A stretch of 25,580 nt of DNA from Candidatus Stahliibacteriota bacterium (GCA_030613445.1 JAUWLY010000008.1:1-25580); one strand, 5' to 3'. Shown: positions 13,781 through 21,789, counted from the stretch's first letter. A program made the numbers and translations. Notes: generated by a model from the sequence alone, not told the origin.

Positions 13781-14695
13781 ATGAAATATTATAACAATAT
13801 CACCGAGATGATCGGGAACACACCTTTGCTCAGACTAGCACGAATAGCGAAAGACCAGGAACTCTATGCTAAATGTGAGTTTATGAACCCCTTGAGCATA
13901 AAAGACCGCCCTGTTCTTCAGATCATTAAAGATGCAGAACAATCTGGTAAACTTAAGCCTGGCAATACATTAATTGAAGCGACAAGCGGTAATACAGGAA
14001 TGGCTGTAGCGTATATCGCAGCAATTAGAGGATACAAAGCTATTTTGGTAATGTCAGAGATCCAAAGTTTGGAGCGAAGAAGGGTATTAAAAGCCCTTGG
14101 TGCTGAATTAATTCTTACGCCTGCTTCAGAGGGAACCAAAGGGGCGCGCCGAAAACTGAAACAGATGTTAACAGAACACCCTGAGTACTTCTATGTTGGA
14201 CAACACACCAATCCATCCAATCCAAAAGCCCATTATCATACTACAGGTCCAGAGATATGGGAAGATACAGAAGGAGAGATTGATATCCTTGTAGCTGGGC
14301 TAGGAACGGGTGGCACAATTTGTGGAGCTGGTCATTATCTTAAAGAAATGAAATCAACTGTGCAATTGATAGCTGTTGAGCCGAAAGAGTCTCCCTTTAT
14401 CTCGAAAGGTATCTTCTGTCCGCACCGCATGATGGGTACAGCGCCAGGTTTTGTTCCCGAAACACTTGACCGTGAAGTAATTGATGAAATTTATTTGGTA
14501 AGTGAAACTGAAGCATTCAAGAGATGTAGAGAACTCGCTCGCATCGAAGGTCTACTAGTTGGTATTTCATCAGGAGCAGTGGTCCACGCATCGTTGGAGA
14601 TTGGCAAACGCCCACAGAATAAAGGGAAAGTGATTGTTTGTATCTTTGCTGATACAGGACAAAGATACCTAAGCGTGGAGGGATTGTTTATGTAA
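13781..14695 (+). CDS. cysK: Cysteine synthase (O-acetylserine sulfhydrylase), PLP-dependent
   Basis: A 304-aa fold-type II PLP enzyme that makes L-cysteine from O-acetylserine and sulfide. I chose ATG 13781 (MKYYNNITEMIGNTPLLRL), the normal family N-terminus, with AGGA 6 nt upstream; the 19 extra codons from 13724 are repeat-derived. The PLP lysine is in NPLSIKDR (the family norm is GSVKDR, so Gly-Gly-Ser is replaced by Leu-Ser). The substrate loop is EATSGNTGMA, the phosphate loop is GLGTGGTICG, and C-terminal FADTGQRYLS holds the pyridine-nitrogen-region Ser. The atypical LSIKDR and LVMSEIQSLERRR (M-S instead of M-P) could mean a cysK/cysM or related beta-replacement specificity. Two small genes follow closely. 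Confidence 0.85.
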   Translation: MKYYNNITEMIGNTPLLRLARIAKDQELYAKCEFMNPLSIKDRPVLQIIKDAEQSGKLKPGNTLIEATSGNTGMAVAYIAAIRGYKAILVMSEIQSLERRRVLKALGAELILTPASEGTKGARRKLKQMLTEHPEYFYVGQHTNPSNPKAHYHTTGPEIWEDTEGEIDILVAGLGTGGTICGAGHYLKEMKSTVQLIAVEPKESPFISKGIFCPHRMMGTAPGFVPETLDREVIDEIYLVSETEAFKRCRELARIEGLLVGISSGAVVHASLEIGKRPQNKGKVIVCIFADTGQRYLSVEGLFM

Positions 14696-14707
14696 TCGGT
14701 CTCCGTA

Positions 14708-14944
14708 GTGAATATAATTACCGAGGCTATTTTTCTCCTTAATGAAAAAAAGTGGGATGATATTTTAAAGAAATATCGAAAAAATGGTATCTTTCTAATA
14801 TCGAGTGATGAATTTCTCAAAAAAAGGACTTGCAGTAACGAAAACGATGAAATTGACAACGGATACTCAATTTATGCTCTTTGCATAATACTTGACAGAT
14901 GGATTTCTCGCAACTATAATGCAAACATAGGTGAACTGTTATGA
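14708..14944 (+). CDS. Small 78-aa protein, unknown
   Basis: GTG 14708 lies 12 nt after the cysteine synthase stop, and its TGA overlaps the next ATG (ATGA at 14941-14944). The product is MNIITEAIFLLNEKKWDDIL, then KKYRKNGIFLISSDEFLKKR and an acidic NENDEIDNGYS stretch, ending ISRNYNANIGELL. No motif is recognised. The Shine-Dalgarno site is poor. Coupling to a degenerate receiver-domain gene is the only functional clue. Confidence 0.55.
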   Translation: MNIITEAIFLLNEKKWDDILKKYRKNGIFLISSDEFLKKRTCSNENDEIDNGYSIYALCIILDRWISRNYNANIGELL

Positions 14945-15573
14945 TCTTATTGGTTGAAGAAGATAAAACTGTGGGAAAGAAGCTCTGCGATGTGCTCAAT
15001 CAGGAACGTATTATTACGGTTGGTTCCGCACAACAAGTCCTTGAAGCATTAGTTCACCATAAGAGCAGCCTGAAGGTCATTGTAGCTAATGCCCGCGCCG
15101 TTCGTGCGATTACATCGAATGACCTTATTATGAGGTTGTGCAAAAAAATAAGGATTGAAATACCGCCCATTGTCGGTTTTTATAGAAAAGGTCAAGAGCA
15201 ACTCGTGAAGAAGATAATTGAAAATAGGCATGAACTGAAATTCGTAAAGTATGATGATAAAGACGCGAGTTTCCCTTCTAAATATGTCAGAGCGATAATG
15301 GATCAATACCCGGATTTGCGGGTTGATTTGAACAAAACTATAACAGGATGGCCAGTGAGTGAAGAAAAACAGGATATTGAGGATGTACGAAGCTGGCTAA
15401 GCAAAGAGGGTTTTGTTAAGAAACCTTCAACTAATGCTAAGGATAAGAAAGAGAAGAAGGATCCTAAACCCATAGACGATAAAAATGTAGATTACAAGAA
15501 ATTGTACTTTGAAGTAAAAGGAAAGTATGACGAACTCCTTAAGTATATTCATGAATTAACTGATACAGAATAA
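14941..15573 (+). CDS. Degenerate response-regulator (pseudo-receiver) protein
   Basis: A 210-aa protein. The N-terminal 120 residues look like a CheY-type receiver: MILLVEEDKTVGKKLCDVLN has the acidic pair E7/D8 and the L-x-V-(E/D)-(E/D)-(D/E) strand. Strand 3 reads LKVIVANARA, with Asn50 where the phospho-accepting Asp should be. The Lys in LKFVKYDDKD may correspond to the conserved strand 5 Lys. Without the Asp, normal phosphorylation is not possible, so this is a pseudo-receiver acting by interaction. The C-terminal tail is Lys-rich (KDKKEKKDPK) and then helical (LYFEVKGKYDELLKYIHELT). ATG overlaps the stop of the 78-aa gene. Confidence 0.7.
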   Translation: MILLVEEDKTVGKKLCDVLNQERIITVGSAQQVLEALVHHKSSLKVIVANARAVRAITSNDLIMRLCKKIRIEIPPIVGFYRKGQEQLVKKIIENRHELKFVKYDDKDASFPSKYVRAIMDQYPDLRVDLNKTITGWPVSEEKQDIEDVRSWLSKEGFVKKPSTNAKDKKEKKDPKPIDDKNVDYKKLYFEVKGKYDELLKYIHELTDTE

Positions 15574-15642
15574 ACATCAATAACGGGGATAACTATGAAG
15601 ATAGAGAATTCGGCGATGTTATCATTTTTGAAAAGCGAAGAA

Positions 15643-16881
15643 TCAGCGCATAATCAGTAGTTTTTGTGTTTGTACTTCAGTGCCTGATGTCAACCGGACA
15701 AAGTAAACGCCATTCGGCAGTTTATTTCGGTCAATTGTTCCGATATCCCAAGTAAAGTGCACTTCACCAGCGCCATTATATTTCTTGAAAGGCGACGTGA
15801 TCAACGTCCCATCTATCGAGTATACATCAGCTCGTACTAATGCATCTCTTGTCAGTTGGTATTTAAATGCAGCCCGCTGTTTAACCGGATTAGGTGTGAT
15901 GGTGAATGCACCAAGGGTTATCATTTGTGCATTATTCTCAATAATACCGGGTGGGGTTATATTCTCACGCAGGAATACTGAACCGTAGTAATCGCATGTT
16001 ATCATATCGAGGTCACTATCACCATCCCAGTCAGTGAAATTAAGGCGCGGCGGATTGCCGTTAAGATAGGTGCTGGAATCCGGTAGTACCAGATAGATAT
16101 AACTGTTATATATAGGATTTGAATTGGTACCGACATTCGTATAGAAACGGACATCACTATACCAGCCACCCAGGATCATATCCTTGAGACCGTCGCCGTC
16201 GAGGTCCTCGATCACTGGTACGGTCCGGTAGTATGTAAGCGGACTACCATTAAAAAGAACTGGTGTGGAGTCGCCAAAAACCGGTGCTGCATTGGTGCCT
16301 TCATTAAGATAGACATAAACATTGCACGGCTGACCTATGCCTTCTTGACCGACAAGCAAGTCTTTTCTTCCATCTTCGTCCCAATCGTGAACAGTTGGCC
16401 AGGAATTATTATCAGCAATGATGTATGCGCCATCAGCAACGAGATAACCATCGTCAGTTAGATTACCGGTAGACGTCCCACGGAAAAAAGTCAAATAGCC
16501 ATTTCGTTCACCGACAATAAGATCGAGATAGCTGTCTTCATTCCAATCGCAAACTGCGACTGTTGCTCCCTGGCATCAGCCATAGCTGACAGATATATTG
16601 ACGCCATCAGCCTGGAGATAGACAAAAGTATTGAATGTTGGATAATAGTGCGTACCCGTATTTGTGTAAAATCGAATTCTACCGCCGTCGTATTGACCAA
16701 GCAGCAAATCTTGTTTGTTATCGCCGTCCCAGTCGATCATGAAAGGTGAAGCGTTACCACCATAACCAACATTAATATTGCTGCCATTAGCCTGGATATA
16801 TACCGGGTCAGCGAAAACTGGTGTCTCGGCATATGATATTGATACAAGAAGAAGTATTACAATGGAAAGATATTTATGCAT
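15643..16881 (-). pseudogene. Secreted FG-GAP-repeat protein with sorting domain, interrupted by one in-frame TGA
   Basis: Signal peptide MHKYLSIVILLLVSISYA. FG-GAP/VCBS-like repeats follow, each with (D/N)-W-(D/N)-x-D-x-x-x-D-(L/M)-(L/I)-x-G (FMIDWDGDNKQDLLLGQYDG, VHDWDEDGRKDLLVGQ, IEDLDGDGLKDMILGG, FTDWDGDSDLDMITCD). A C-terminal T9SS type A-like domain (TITPNPVKQRAAFKYQL, NKLPNGVYFVRLTSG, TQKLLIMR) suggests surface export. TGA at 16578-16576 breaks the frame after ISVSYG. Without any shift, the same frame continues as CQGATVAVCDWNEDSYLDLI and joins the downstream ORF, so this is a single nonsense codon, not a frameshift. Possible causes are a mutation or read error (GGA to TGA fits the aligned first repeat, GYGG), or recoding. 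Strong AAGGAGG before ATG. Confidence 0.8.
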
Positions 16882-16901
16882 AATTACCTCCTTTCTTATA
16901 T

Positions 16902-16930
16902 ATATTAAGCAAATAGTAGGGGGATGTCAA
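16902..16930 (-). promoter_or_regulatory. Promoter of the interrupted FG-GAP gene
   Basis: On the minus strand, TTGACA (16930-16925), 17-bp spacer, TAATAT (16907-16902). The leader contains AAGGAGG before ATG 16881. The promoter looks intact, so the broken gene may still be transcribed. Confidence 0.5.
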
Positions 16931-16989
16931 GGGGAAAGGGATGATTGTACACATAAAACAAATAGCAAATCAACAAATACAAGTCAAAC

Positions 16990-17017
16990 TTGACTTTGGC
17001 AAAGAATTCGTGATAAT
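16990..17017 (+). promoter_or_regulatory. Promoter of the tiny gene at 17024 (leaderless)
   Basis: TTGACT (16990-16995), 16-bp spacer, GATAAT (17012-17017), then 6 nt and ATG 17024. The geometry is the same as the promoter at 13090. Confidence 0.55.
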
Positions 17018-17023
17018 CTATCA

Positions 17024-17196
17024 ATGAATTTCAAATACGATATGCTAATTAATGCAAAACAGAAAGAAAGTTTTTTTTAAAGAAAGCAAAAGAAAATGTG
17101 AAAAAAGCTTATACCATAGCCAAGTTATTCAATAACCAACATGATATCAAGGTTTCAAAAGGTATTTTTAAAACCTTGGGCATAAGGGCGGGTTAA
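17024..17196 (+). CDS. Tiny basic protein gene with a frame change at an eight-T run
   Basis: ATG 17024 lies at the expected transcription start of a good promoter. The zero frame (MNFKYDMLINAKQKESFF) stops at TAA 17078-17080, directly after TTTTTTTT (17071-17078). Slipping back one base on T-TTT-TTT puts the ribosome in a frame that stays open for 39 codons: LKKAKENVKKAYTIAKLF, then NNQHDIKVSKGIFKTLGIRA, ending G and TAA at 17194-17196. The combined product would be 57 aa and strongly basic. The slip could be programmed, or the frame may be broken by a homopolymer indel (mutation or read error). No family is recognised. An inverted repeat (CAAGGTTT/AAACCTTG, about 17151-17178) lies in the second half. 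Confidence 0.4.
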
Positions 17197-17210
17197 TTAA
17201 AATATGTTAA

Positions 17211-17227
17211 GGGTTAATACTTAACCC
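17211..17227 (-). terminator. Hairpin terminator of the 17238-17768 gene
   Basis: Perfect 7-bp stem GGGTTAA (17211-17217) and TTAACCC (17221-17227) with a 3-nt loop. It starts 11 nt beyond the minus-strand stop at 17238, and the minus strand is then AT-rich (AACATATTTTAATT). It also closes the tiny plus-strand gene, so it could act in both directions. Confidence 0.55.
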
Positions 17228-17237
17228 CACAACCACC

Positions 17238-17768
17238 TCAAGTTCCTCCAGTATTATTTTTCATATCAGCCCAGACATACCAGTTGGGTTTTTGATATAC
17301 CCAGTATCCAGGTGTAAGGTTTTCGTATCCAGCATAAGCGTATTGCTCTGAAAAACCCCAGTCATAAATATTACCATAGATACTAACATCTTCTGGAACC
17401 TCTAATAAGTGGACTAACGTGGTGTATTTTCCGTGAACGCTCGCTTCTGGATCAAGCTGGTCCTCAACAGCTAATCTTTCCCAAATAAACCAGTTTGGAT
17501 AAACATAGACCCAGAAGCCAGGTTTGAGATTCGTGCTATCTGCATAGGCATCACAAAGTGAATAACCCCAGTTACATAATGCATCATAGATGGCTTTGTC
17601 TTCAGGAACTTCAATCACGTGGAGCAGATTTACGTATTTCTCTTTTATGCTTGCTTCATCCATAAGGTCTTTGTACCCGTCAAATATATCTCTATTGTAT
17701 TCTACATACAAACCAGCCCAACTAAAACAGAAAATTGCTAAGACACAAGCTGTTACAGTACGTTGCAT
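17238..17768 (-). CDS. Secreted protein of two tandem homologous domains
   Basis: A 176-aa protein. I chose ATG 17768 because AGGAGG lies 4 nt upstream and it begins the signal peptide MQRTVTACVLAIFCFSWAGL; the longer frame reaches 17945 without support. Two copies of a unit of about 65 residues follow: KEKYVNLLHVIEVPEDKAIY, NWGYSLCDAYAD, NLKPGFWVYVYPNWFIW, and GKYTTLVHLLEVPEDVSIYG, DWGFSEQYAYAG, NLTPGYWVYQKPNWYVW. An internal duplication is therefore clear. W-V-Y-x-x-P-N-W-(F/Y)-x-W is an unusual aromatic strand that might bind carbohydrate or peptidoglycan; that is inference. Named family not recognised. The -10 TATTAT at about 17791-17796 lacks a clear -35. Confidence 0.75.
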   Translation of the reverse strand: MQRTVTACVLAIFCFSWAGLYVEYNRDIFDGYKDLMDEASIKEKYVNLLHVIEVPEDKAIYDALCNWGYSLCDAYADSTNLKPGFWVYVYPNWFIWERLAVEDQLDPEASVHGKYTTLVHLLEVPEDVSIYGNIYDWGFSEQYAYAGYENLTPGYWVYQKPNWYVWADMKNNTGGT

Positions 17769-17912
17769 AACACCTCCTACTATTAGATAATACAGAGTAA
17801 CCCGCTCGATATTCCAGCTTCTATATACAAAGGCAGGACCGAGTAGCTTAATTATTACAAAGCGTAGGAGTAGAGGAAAGCGGTCGCAGAATCCTTCAAC
17901 AGTATCTCTGCC

Positions 17913-17941
17913 TTGACTTGCTACTGGAGTTATTGTACTAT
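17913..17941 (+). promoter_or_regulatory. Promoter of the metallophosphoesterase gene
   Basis: TTGACT (17913-17918), 17-bp spacer, TACTAT (17936-17941). A second possible -10, TATACA, is at 17939. The leader contains AAGGAG before ATG 17971. Confidence 0.5.
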
Positions 17942-17970
17942 ACAAGAAAATAATAGAGAAAGGAGAAAAT

Positions 17971-19767
17971 ATGAAAAGCAGAAGTAGATTTATTAGTGTG
18001 GTTTTGTGTTTTCTATTCAGTATTGCGTTATCAAACGCAGCCCAGCAGCAGATAGATGAATTCTCACCATTTCAGTTTTCTGTATTGGGAGATAACCGTC
18101 CGCACGGAGCTCCTGAAAAGATCATTCAACCTGATATATTTAAGAGAGCTATTCAGGAAATCAATTTACTCGGTTCAGAATTTACCGTGATAATCGGAGA
18201 TTTGATTCTTGGCTATGATGATGATAAGAGGCTCATCATTGCGGAATGGGATGAATTTTTCAAGACCTGTGAGAGATTCACAAATCCTTACTATCCAGTC
18301 GTGGGGAATCATGATGTATTTGATAAGCAGAGTGAAAAGATGTGGGTGAAACGTCTTGGTCCGCTTCACTTTGCTTTTTCTCATAAAGGATGTCGATTTA
18401 TCTGTCTCTATAGTGAGGATCCTGAAAAAATGAATTTCATCCTTGATGAGCAAGTGGCGTGGTTAGAATCTGAATTACAGGAGCATAAAGACGCGAAATA
18501 TATCTTTGTCTTTTTACATAAACCATTATGGCGCGAATACTACTTTCCAGAAGGCAATACGAATTGGATGGAAGACGTACATCCACTCCTCGCAAAATAC
18601 AAGGTAAATACGGTTTTCGCCGGACACGAGCATCTCTATGAACTATCTGAAGAGGTGGATGGTGTACGTTATATAATAACTGGTGGTGCCGGTGCCGAGA
18701 TTGGTAATATGCCTTATCGGGGGGATTTTTATCACCATCTCAGTGTAAATGCGCAGGATGAGGAAGCGCAAATTATCGTTATCAAAACAGGTTCTATTTT
18801 CGCGCAAGATGTAGTGACCCAGGAGCGCGTACAGCAAGTCGATGAATTTTTAGAAAGCGTTTCTTCCAAATCGTTTTCTATACGTTTAGGTGAAGCTGTC
18901 GAGAAAACGATCAGGATTACGCCAAAGAACGCATTCAATGAAAGTATAATAATAGATTATTCTGTTCAAGCACCAGAAGAATCTGGTTGGACTTGTGAGG
19001 AAAAGCAGAAACAGATTATGCTCGAACCAGGCGATAGTACCGAGATAATTTTTAATATTACTTTTGATGGTGAAGTTGTTTTTCCCGTTCCCGAGAATAA
19101 AATAATATGCATAATTGAAGAAGAAAAGGTGATAGAGCTGGCAACTCCGATGGATTTTTCCATAGAACGACCAGTTCGTATCAAAAAAGCATTGGGCAAA
19201 ATAAAAATTGATGGTAAACTGAGTGAAAAAAGTTGGTCGGCAATGGAATCTGCTGGGAGATGGATGAAGACAGATAAGTCTGGCTGGGCCGGAGAGATCA
19301 CTGATTGGTTTATTTGCTATGATAATAATTTCTTGTACATGGCTTTTGACTGCAAAGAAGATGAAATGAAAACGATCAAACAGACTTCAAAAGAAAAGGA
19401 TTGGAGCTTCCTGGATGACGATTGCGTTATCTTTTACTTAGACCCGGTAAAAGATGGACAATCGCGTTTTTGTTTTGGTATTACTGCCTTCGGCGTAACG
19501 ATGGATTATCGGGCACCACAGGGAAAAGTGGATTTTAATTGGAACCCCAAATGGAATATTGTCGCGAAAAAGAGAAAAGACGGATATATAATAGAAGCTG
19601 CAGTTCCTTTTGAAATCCTGGATTGCAAGATTCCTTCGACCGGTACTGAATGGGCGATAAACGCATTTAGAATGTGTACACCTGAACCGCCAGAACTAGA
19701 TGGATGGAGTTTCCCTACACAAAGACTGAGCAACCCAGCAGGATACGGAATGGCTGTTTTTGAATAA
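17971..19767 (+). CDS. Secreted calcineurin-like metallophosphoesterase with CBM9-like C-terminal domain
   Basis: A 598-aa protein with signal peptide MKSRSRFISVVLCFLFSIALSNA. Metal-binding motifs of the calcineurin-like phosphoesterase fold: GDNR (40-43; D41, with Arg where H is usual in DxH), GD (76-77), GNHD (112-115), H183 in FLHKP, and GHEH (218-221). A beta-rich segment (about 300-400) includes IRLGEAVEKTIRITPKNAFN, an Ig- or NPCBM-like fold. The C-terminal part (about 402-598) begins VRIKKALGKIKIDGKLSEKS, then DDDCVIFYLDPVKDGQSRF and AAVPFEIL. This is a family 9 carbohydrate-binding (DOMON-like) domain. It probably hydrolyses phosphate esters outside the cell while bound to a glycan. 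Substrate unknown. AAGGAG precedes ATG; monocistronic. Confidence 0.85.
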   Translation: MKSRSRFISVVLCFLFSIALSNAAQQQIDEFSPFQFSVLGDNRPHGAPEKIIQPDIFKRAIQEINLLGSEFTVIIGDLILGYDDDKRLIIAEWDEFFKTCERFTNPYYPVVGNHDVFDKQSEKMWVKRLGPLHFAFSHKGCRFICLYSEDPEKMNFILDEQVAWLESELQEHKDAKYIFVFLHKPLWREYYFPEGNTNWMEDVHPLLAKYKVNTVFAGHEHLYELSEEVDGVRYIITGGAGAEIGNMPYRGDFYHHLSVNAQDEEAQIIVIKTGSIFAQDVVTQERVQQVDEFLESVSSKSFSIRLGEAVEKTIRITPKNAFNESIIIDYSVQAPEESGWTCEEKQKQIMLEPGDSTEIIFNITFDGEVVFPVPENKIICIIEEEKVIELATPMDFSIERPVRIKKALGKIKIDGKLSEKSWSAMESAGRWMKTDKSGWAGEITDWFICYDNNFLYMAFDCKEDEMKTIKQTSKEKDWSFLDDDCVIFYLDPVKDGQSRFCFGITAFGVTMDYRAPQGKVDFNWNPKWNIVAKKRKDGYIIEAAVPFEILDCKIPSTGTEWAINAFRMCTPEPPELDGWSFPTQRLSNPAGYGMAVFE

Positions 19768-19813
19768 CTGAAAAAGCAGAACCTCGGTATCTGGGAATTG
19801 GCATTAATTACGG

Positions 19814-21730
19814 TTAGCGATTCGCCCACCAATTCTGTTCGGCAAGGCTTTCGACCTTATACTTACCTTCGATTCTGTCCCAGTTGTCAGAAATTTTCCC
19901 CTGCATTACGATCTTCTTTTTTGTCTGTGCCCAGTAAAATACCTTTTCATACTTATATGTTATATTACCTTCCGCCTGGAACTCACCGTTTCTTATCTGC
20001 CCTTTGATCTTGCCGGTATAATAACAGTCTCCTCTTGGTTTATGATAGAATTTGACAGTTAGATAAGTGGCGGTTTGTTGTATTGTCATGTTGAAACGGG
20101 CATCATAGGCGTAGCTATTTTCTCCTATCTTTCCGCGCCATTTACCAGCAAGGTTTTTTAGCCTGACAATGCCCAGGTCTATAGAATCCCTTTCATTGAC
20201 CGTTAATGTAGTGCGCCACTTTGCGTGTCCGGCATATTCTATTTCAATGACGTGGGGACACGCCAGCATCCGGTCTGATGAAAAGGGTGTTTTTCCGACA
20301 AATTGCTCATCAATAATCACTGCTGCACTCTCTGGTACTGAGGTTAACTGTAAGAAAAAATGAATTGGGACCAGCCTAACTTCAAGCCTGGCTGGTTTGC
20401 CGAATCCGATATTCGCTGAGCCCTGCCATTTCTCATAGCCTGCTTTTTCTATTTCAATGGCATGCTTGCCCATCAAGAGTGTGGGCGAAGATATAATTCC
20501 TGGATTTTCTACCTTGGTTTTCATGCATTTTCCATCAATAAGAAGCGTTGCATCTTCTGCAGGTTCAATATTAATGATGATTTTATTATGAGTTAATATC
20601 CACACGAATACCATGAAGATACATGCTGCGATTGCACCTCCCCCAATTACTGATACTTTTTTCAAAACCTTCTTATTTGAAATGACTGCTTCGTTTTTGG
20701 TTTTGTCCAAGACTTGTGCATAGTCAATGGTTTCTTTGTCAAAACTGAGAGCTTTTTCAAAGAAGGTAATTGCCTTCTTTGCCTTATTGTTGTGGAGTTC
20801 ATTCTGACCGATTCTGAAGAAAAGCGACGCGAGCTTCTTCTGTGCTTCTTGGTCCATGTTTTGTGCATGAGATGATTGTATTTTGCCAATGATATTCTTG
20901 GCTTCGGGAATGTCACCTTTGTCAAAACAAGCAAGTGCCATGTAAGTACGTGTCATCGCGTCCCTTTCCAGTGTGATATTTTCTAGTTTGAGCAGACCAT
21001 TCAGATGTTCGATTGCCTTATCGTATTCACGATTATCGTAATGATACTTCCCGATTTGGAAACCCAAATCGATATCCTCGATATTCAGATTGAGCATTTT
21101 GTGATAGTATTCTTTTGCTTTTTCCATATTATTTTCTTTTTGGTAATGGAGTGCTATTTCCTTAACAAACTGCTCACTGTCTGGACTGAGCGATTCCAAT
21201 TTCAACAATTCAATAAAGAACTTTTCTTTGTTTCCTTTTTTATTGTATAAGTTTTTCAGTAAAATATGGAATTCAACATTATCAGGCTTAGACCTCACAA
21301 TTTTTTCACAAAGCACAATTGCTTCCTCTGTTCTGTCTTGGAGATAATAGGTTCGGAAAAGACCGATTAAAGACTCCGTGGACTTTGGATTAATGTGTAA
21401 TGCAGCGCGAAATGCGTTTTCTGCTTTTTCTGTTTCCCTGAATTTGAGGTAAAGATGTGCAGATTTGATTTGTGCATCGAAATTTTTGACATCGGCATGT
21501 ACTGCTTTTTCATATTCACTCAGTGCCTGTTTATTGTAACTATGTTTTTGATATATTTCTGCGAGATCGAGATGTAACTTCGCATTCAAGGGTTCTTTTT
21601 CGATTTTTTTCTTCAGCAGATTAATATGGGCCAGGATCTCAGCGCTGAGATCCACTGGTTTTTCGATGCAGGATGGACAATATTGCAAACCTTCTGGTAT
21701 AGGTTTTCCGCATTCTGGACAGTTTTCCAT
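19814..21730 (-). CDS. Zinc-ribbon/TPR/transmembrane protein with two PEGA domains
   Basis: A 638-aa inner-membrane protein. N-terminal zinc ribbon CPECGKPIPEGLQYCPSC (C4, C7, C18, C21). About eight TPR units follow (33-345; for example ALSEYEKAVHADVKNFDAQI and AITFFEKALSFDKETIDYAQ). One membrane helix (about 359-380, IGGGAIAACIFMVFVWIL) is next, then PEGA 1 (385-455, INIEPAEDATLLIDGK) and PEGA 2 (458-524, LTSVPESAAVIIDEQFVGKT). A beta-rich C-terminus (527-638) begins LAGKWRGKIGENSYAYDARF, calycin-like. The zinc ribbon and TPR should face the cytosol and the PEGA domains the periplasm. In known systems such layouts scaffold assembly or link envelope parts. ATG 21730 has a GGGGG-type upstream site. 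Confidence 0.8.
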   Translation of the reverse strand: MENCPECGKPIPEGLQYCPSCIEKPVDLSAEILAHINLLKKKIEKEPLNAKLHLDLAEIYQKHSYNKQALSEYEKAVHADVKNFDAQIKSAHLYLKFRETEKAENAFRAALHINPKSTESLIGLFRTYYLQDRTEEAIVLCEKIVRSKPDNVEFHILLKNLYNKKGNKEKFFIELLKLESLSPDSEQFVKEIALHYQKENNMEKAKEYYHKMLNLNIEDIDLGFQIGKYHYDNREYDKAIEHLNGLLKLENITLERDAMTRTYMALACFDKGDIPEAKNIIGKIQSSHAQNMDQEAQKKLASLFFRIGQNELHNNKAKKAITFFEKALSFDKETIDYAQVLDKTKNEAVISNKKVLKKVSVIGGGAIAACIFMVFVWILTHNKIIINIEPAEDATLLIDGKCMKTKVENPGIISSPTLLMGKHAIEIEKAGYEKWQGSANIGFGKPARLEVRLVPIHFFLQLTSVPESAAVIIDEQFVGKTPFSSDRMLACPHVIEIEYAGHAKWRTTLTVNERDSIDLGIVRLKNLAGKWRGKIGENSYAYDARFNMTIQQTATYLTVKFYHKPRGDCYYTGKIKGQIRNGEFQAEGNITYKYEKVFYWAQTKKKIVMQGKISDNWDRIEGKYKVESLAEQNWWANR

Positions 21731-21757
21731 AAACCCCCGTTATTAGAATATAATATC

Positions 21758-21789
21758 AGTATAGTATGCCATAAGTACTGTCAAGTCAA
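21758..21789 (-). promoter_or_regulatory. Promoter of the zinc-ribbon/TPR/PEGA gene
   Basis: Two overlapping readings on the minus strand: TTGACA (21784-21779) with TATACT (21763-21758), 15-bp spacer, or TTGACT (21789-21784) with TACTAT (21766-21761), 17-bp spacer. Either puts the start about 20-30 nt before ATG 21730. Confidence 0.45.

Noticed and set aside
15595..15660. 21-codon plus-strand ORF beginning MKIENSAML
   Set aside because: Very short, overlaps the end of the minus-strand FG-GAP gene. Its start resembles the N-terminus of the 305-aa protein at 4837 (MKIENLKM), but this is too little to call a gene remnant.
16576..16578. UGA read as selenocysteine or as glycine by a changed genetic code
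   Set aside because: No convincing SECIS hairpin is visible downstream, and TGA ends other genes here at positions fixed by ATGA overlaps. A nonsense change or read error is simpler, though not proven.
16491..16700. 69-codon minus-strand ORF bridging the broken FG-GAP gene
   Set aside because: A different frame from the gene halves on either side; the true continuation is the in-frame read through TGA.
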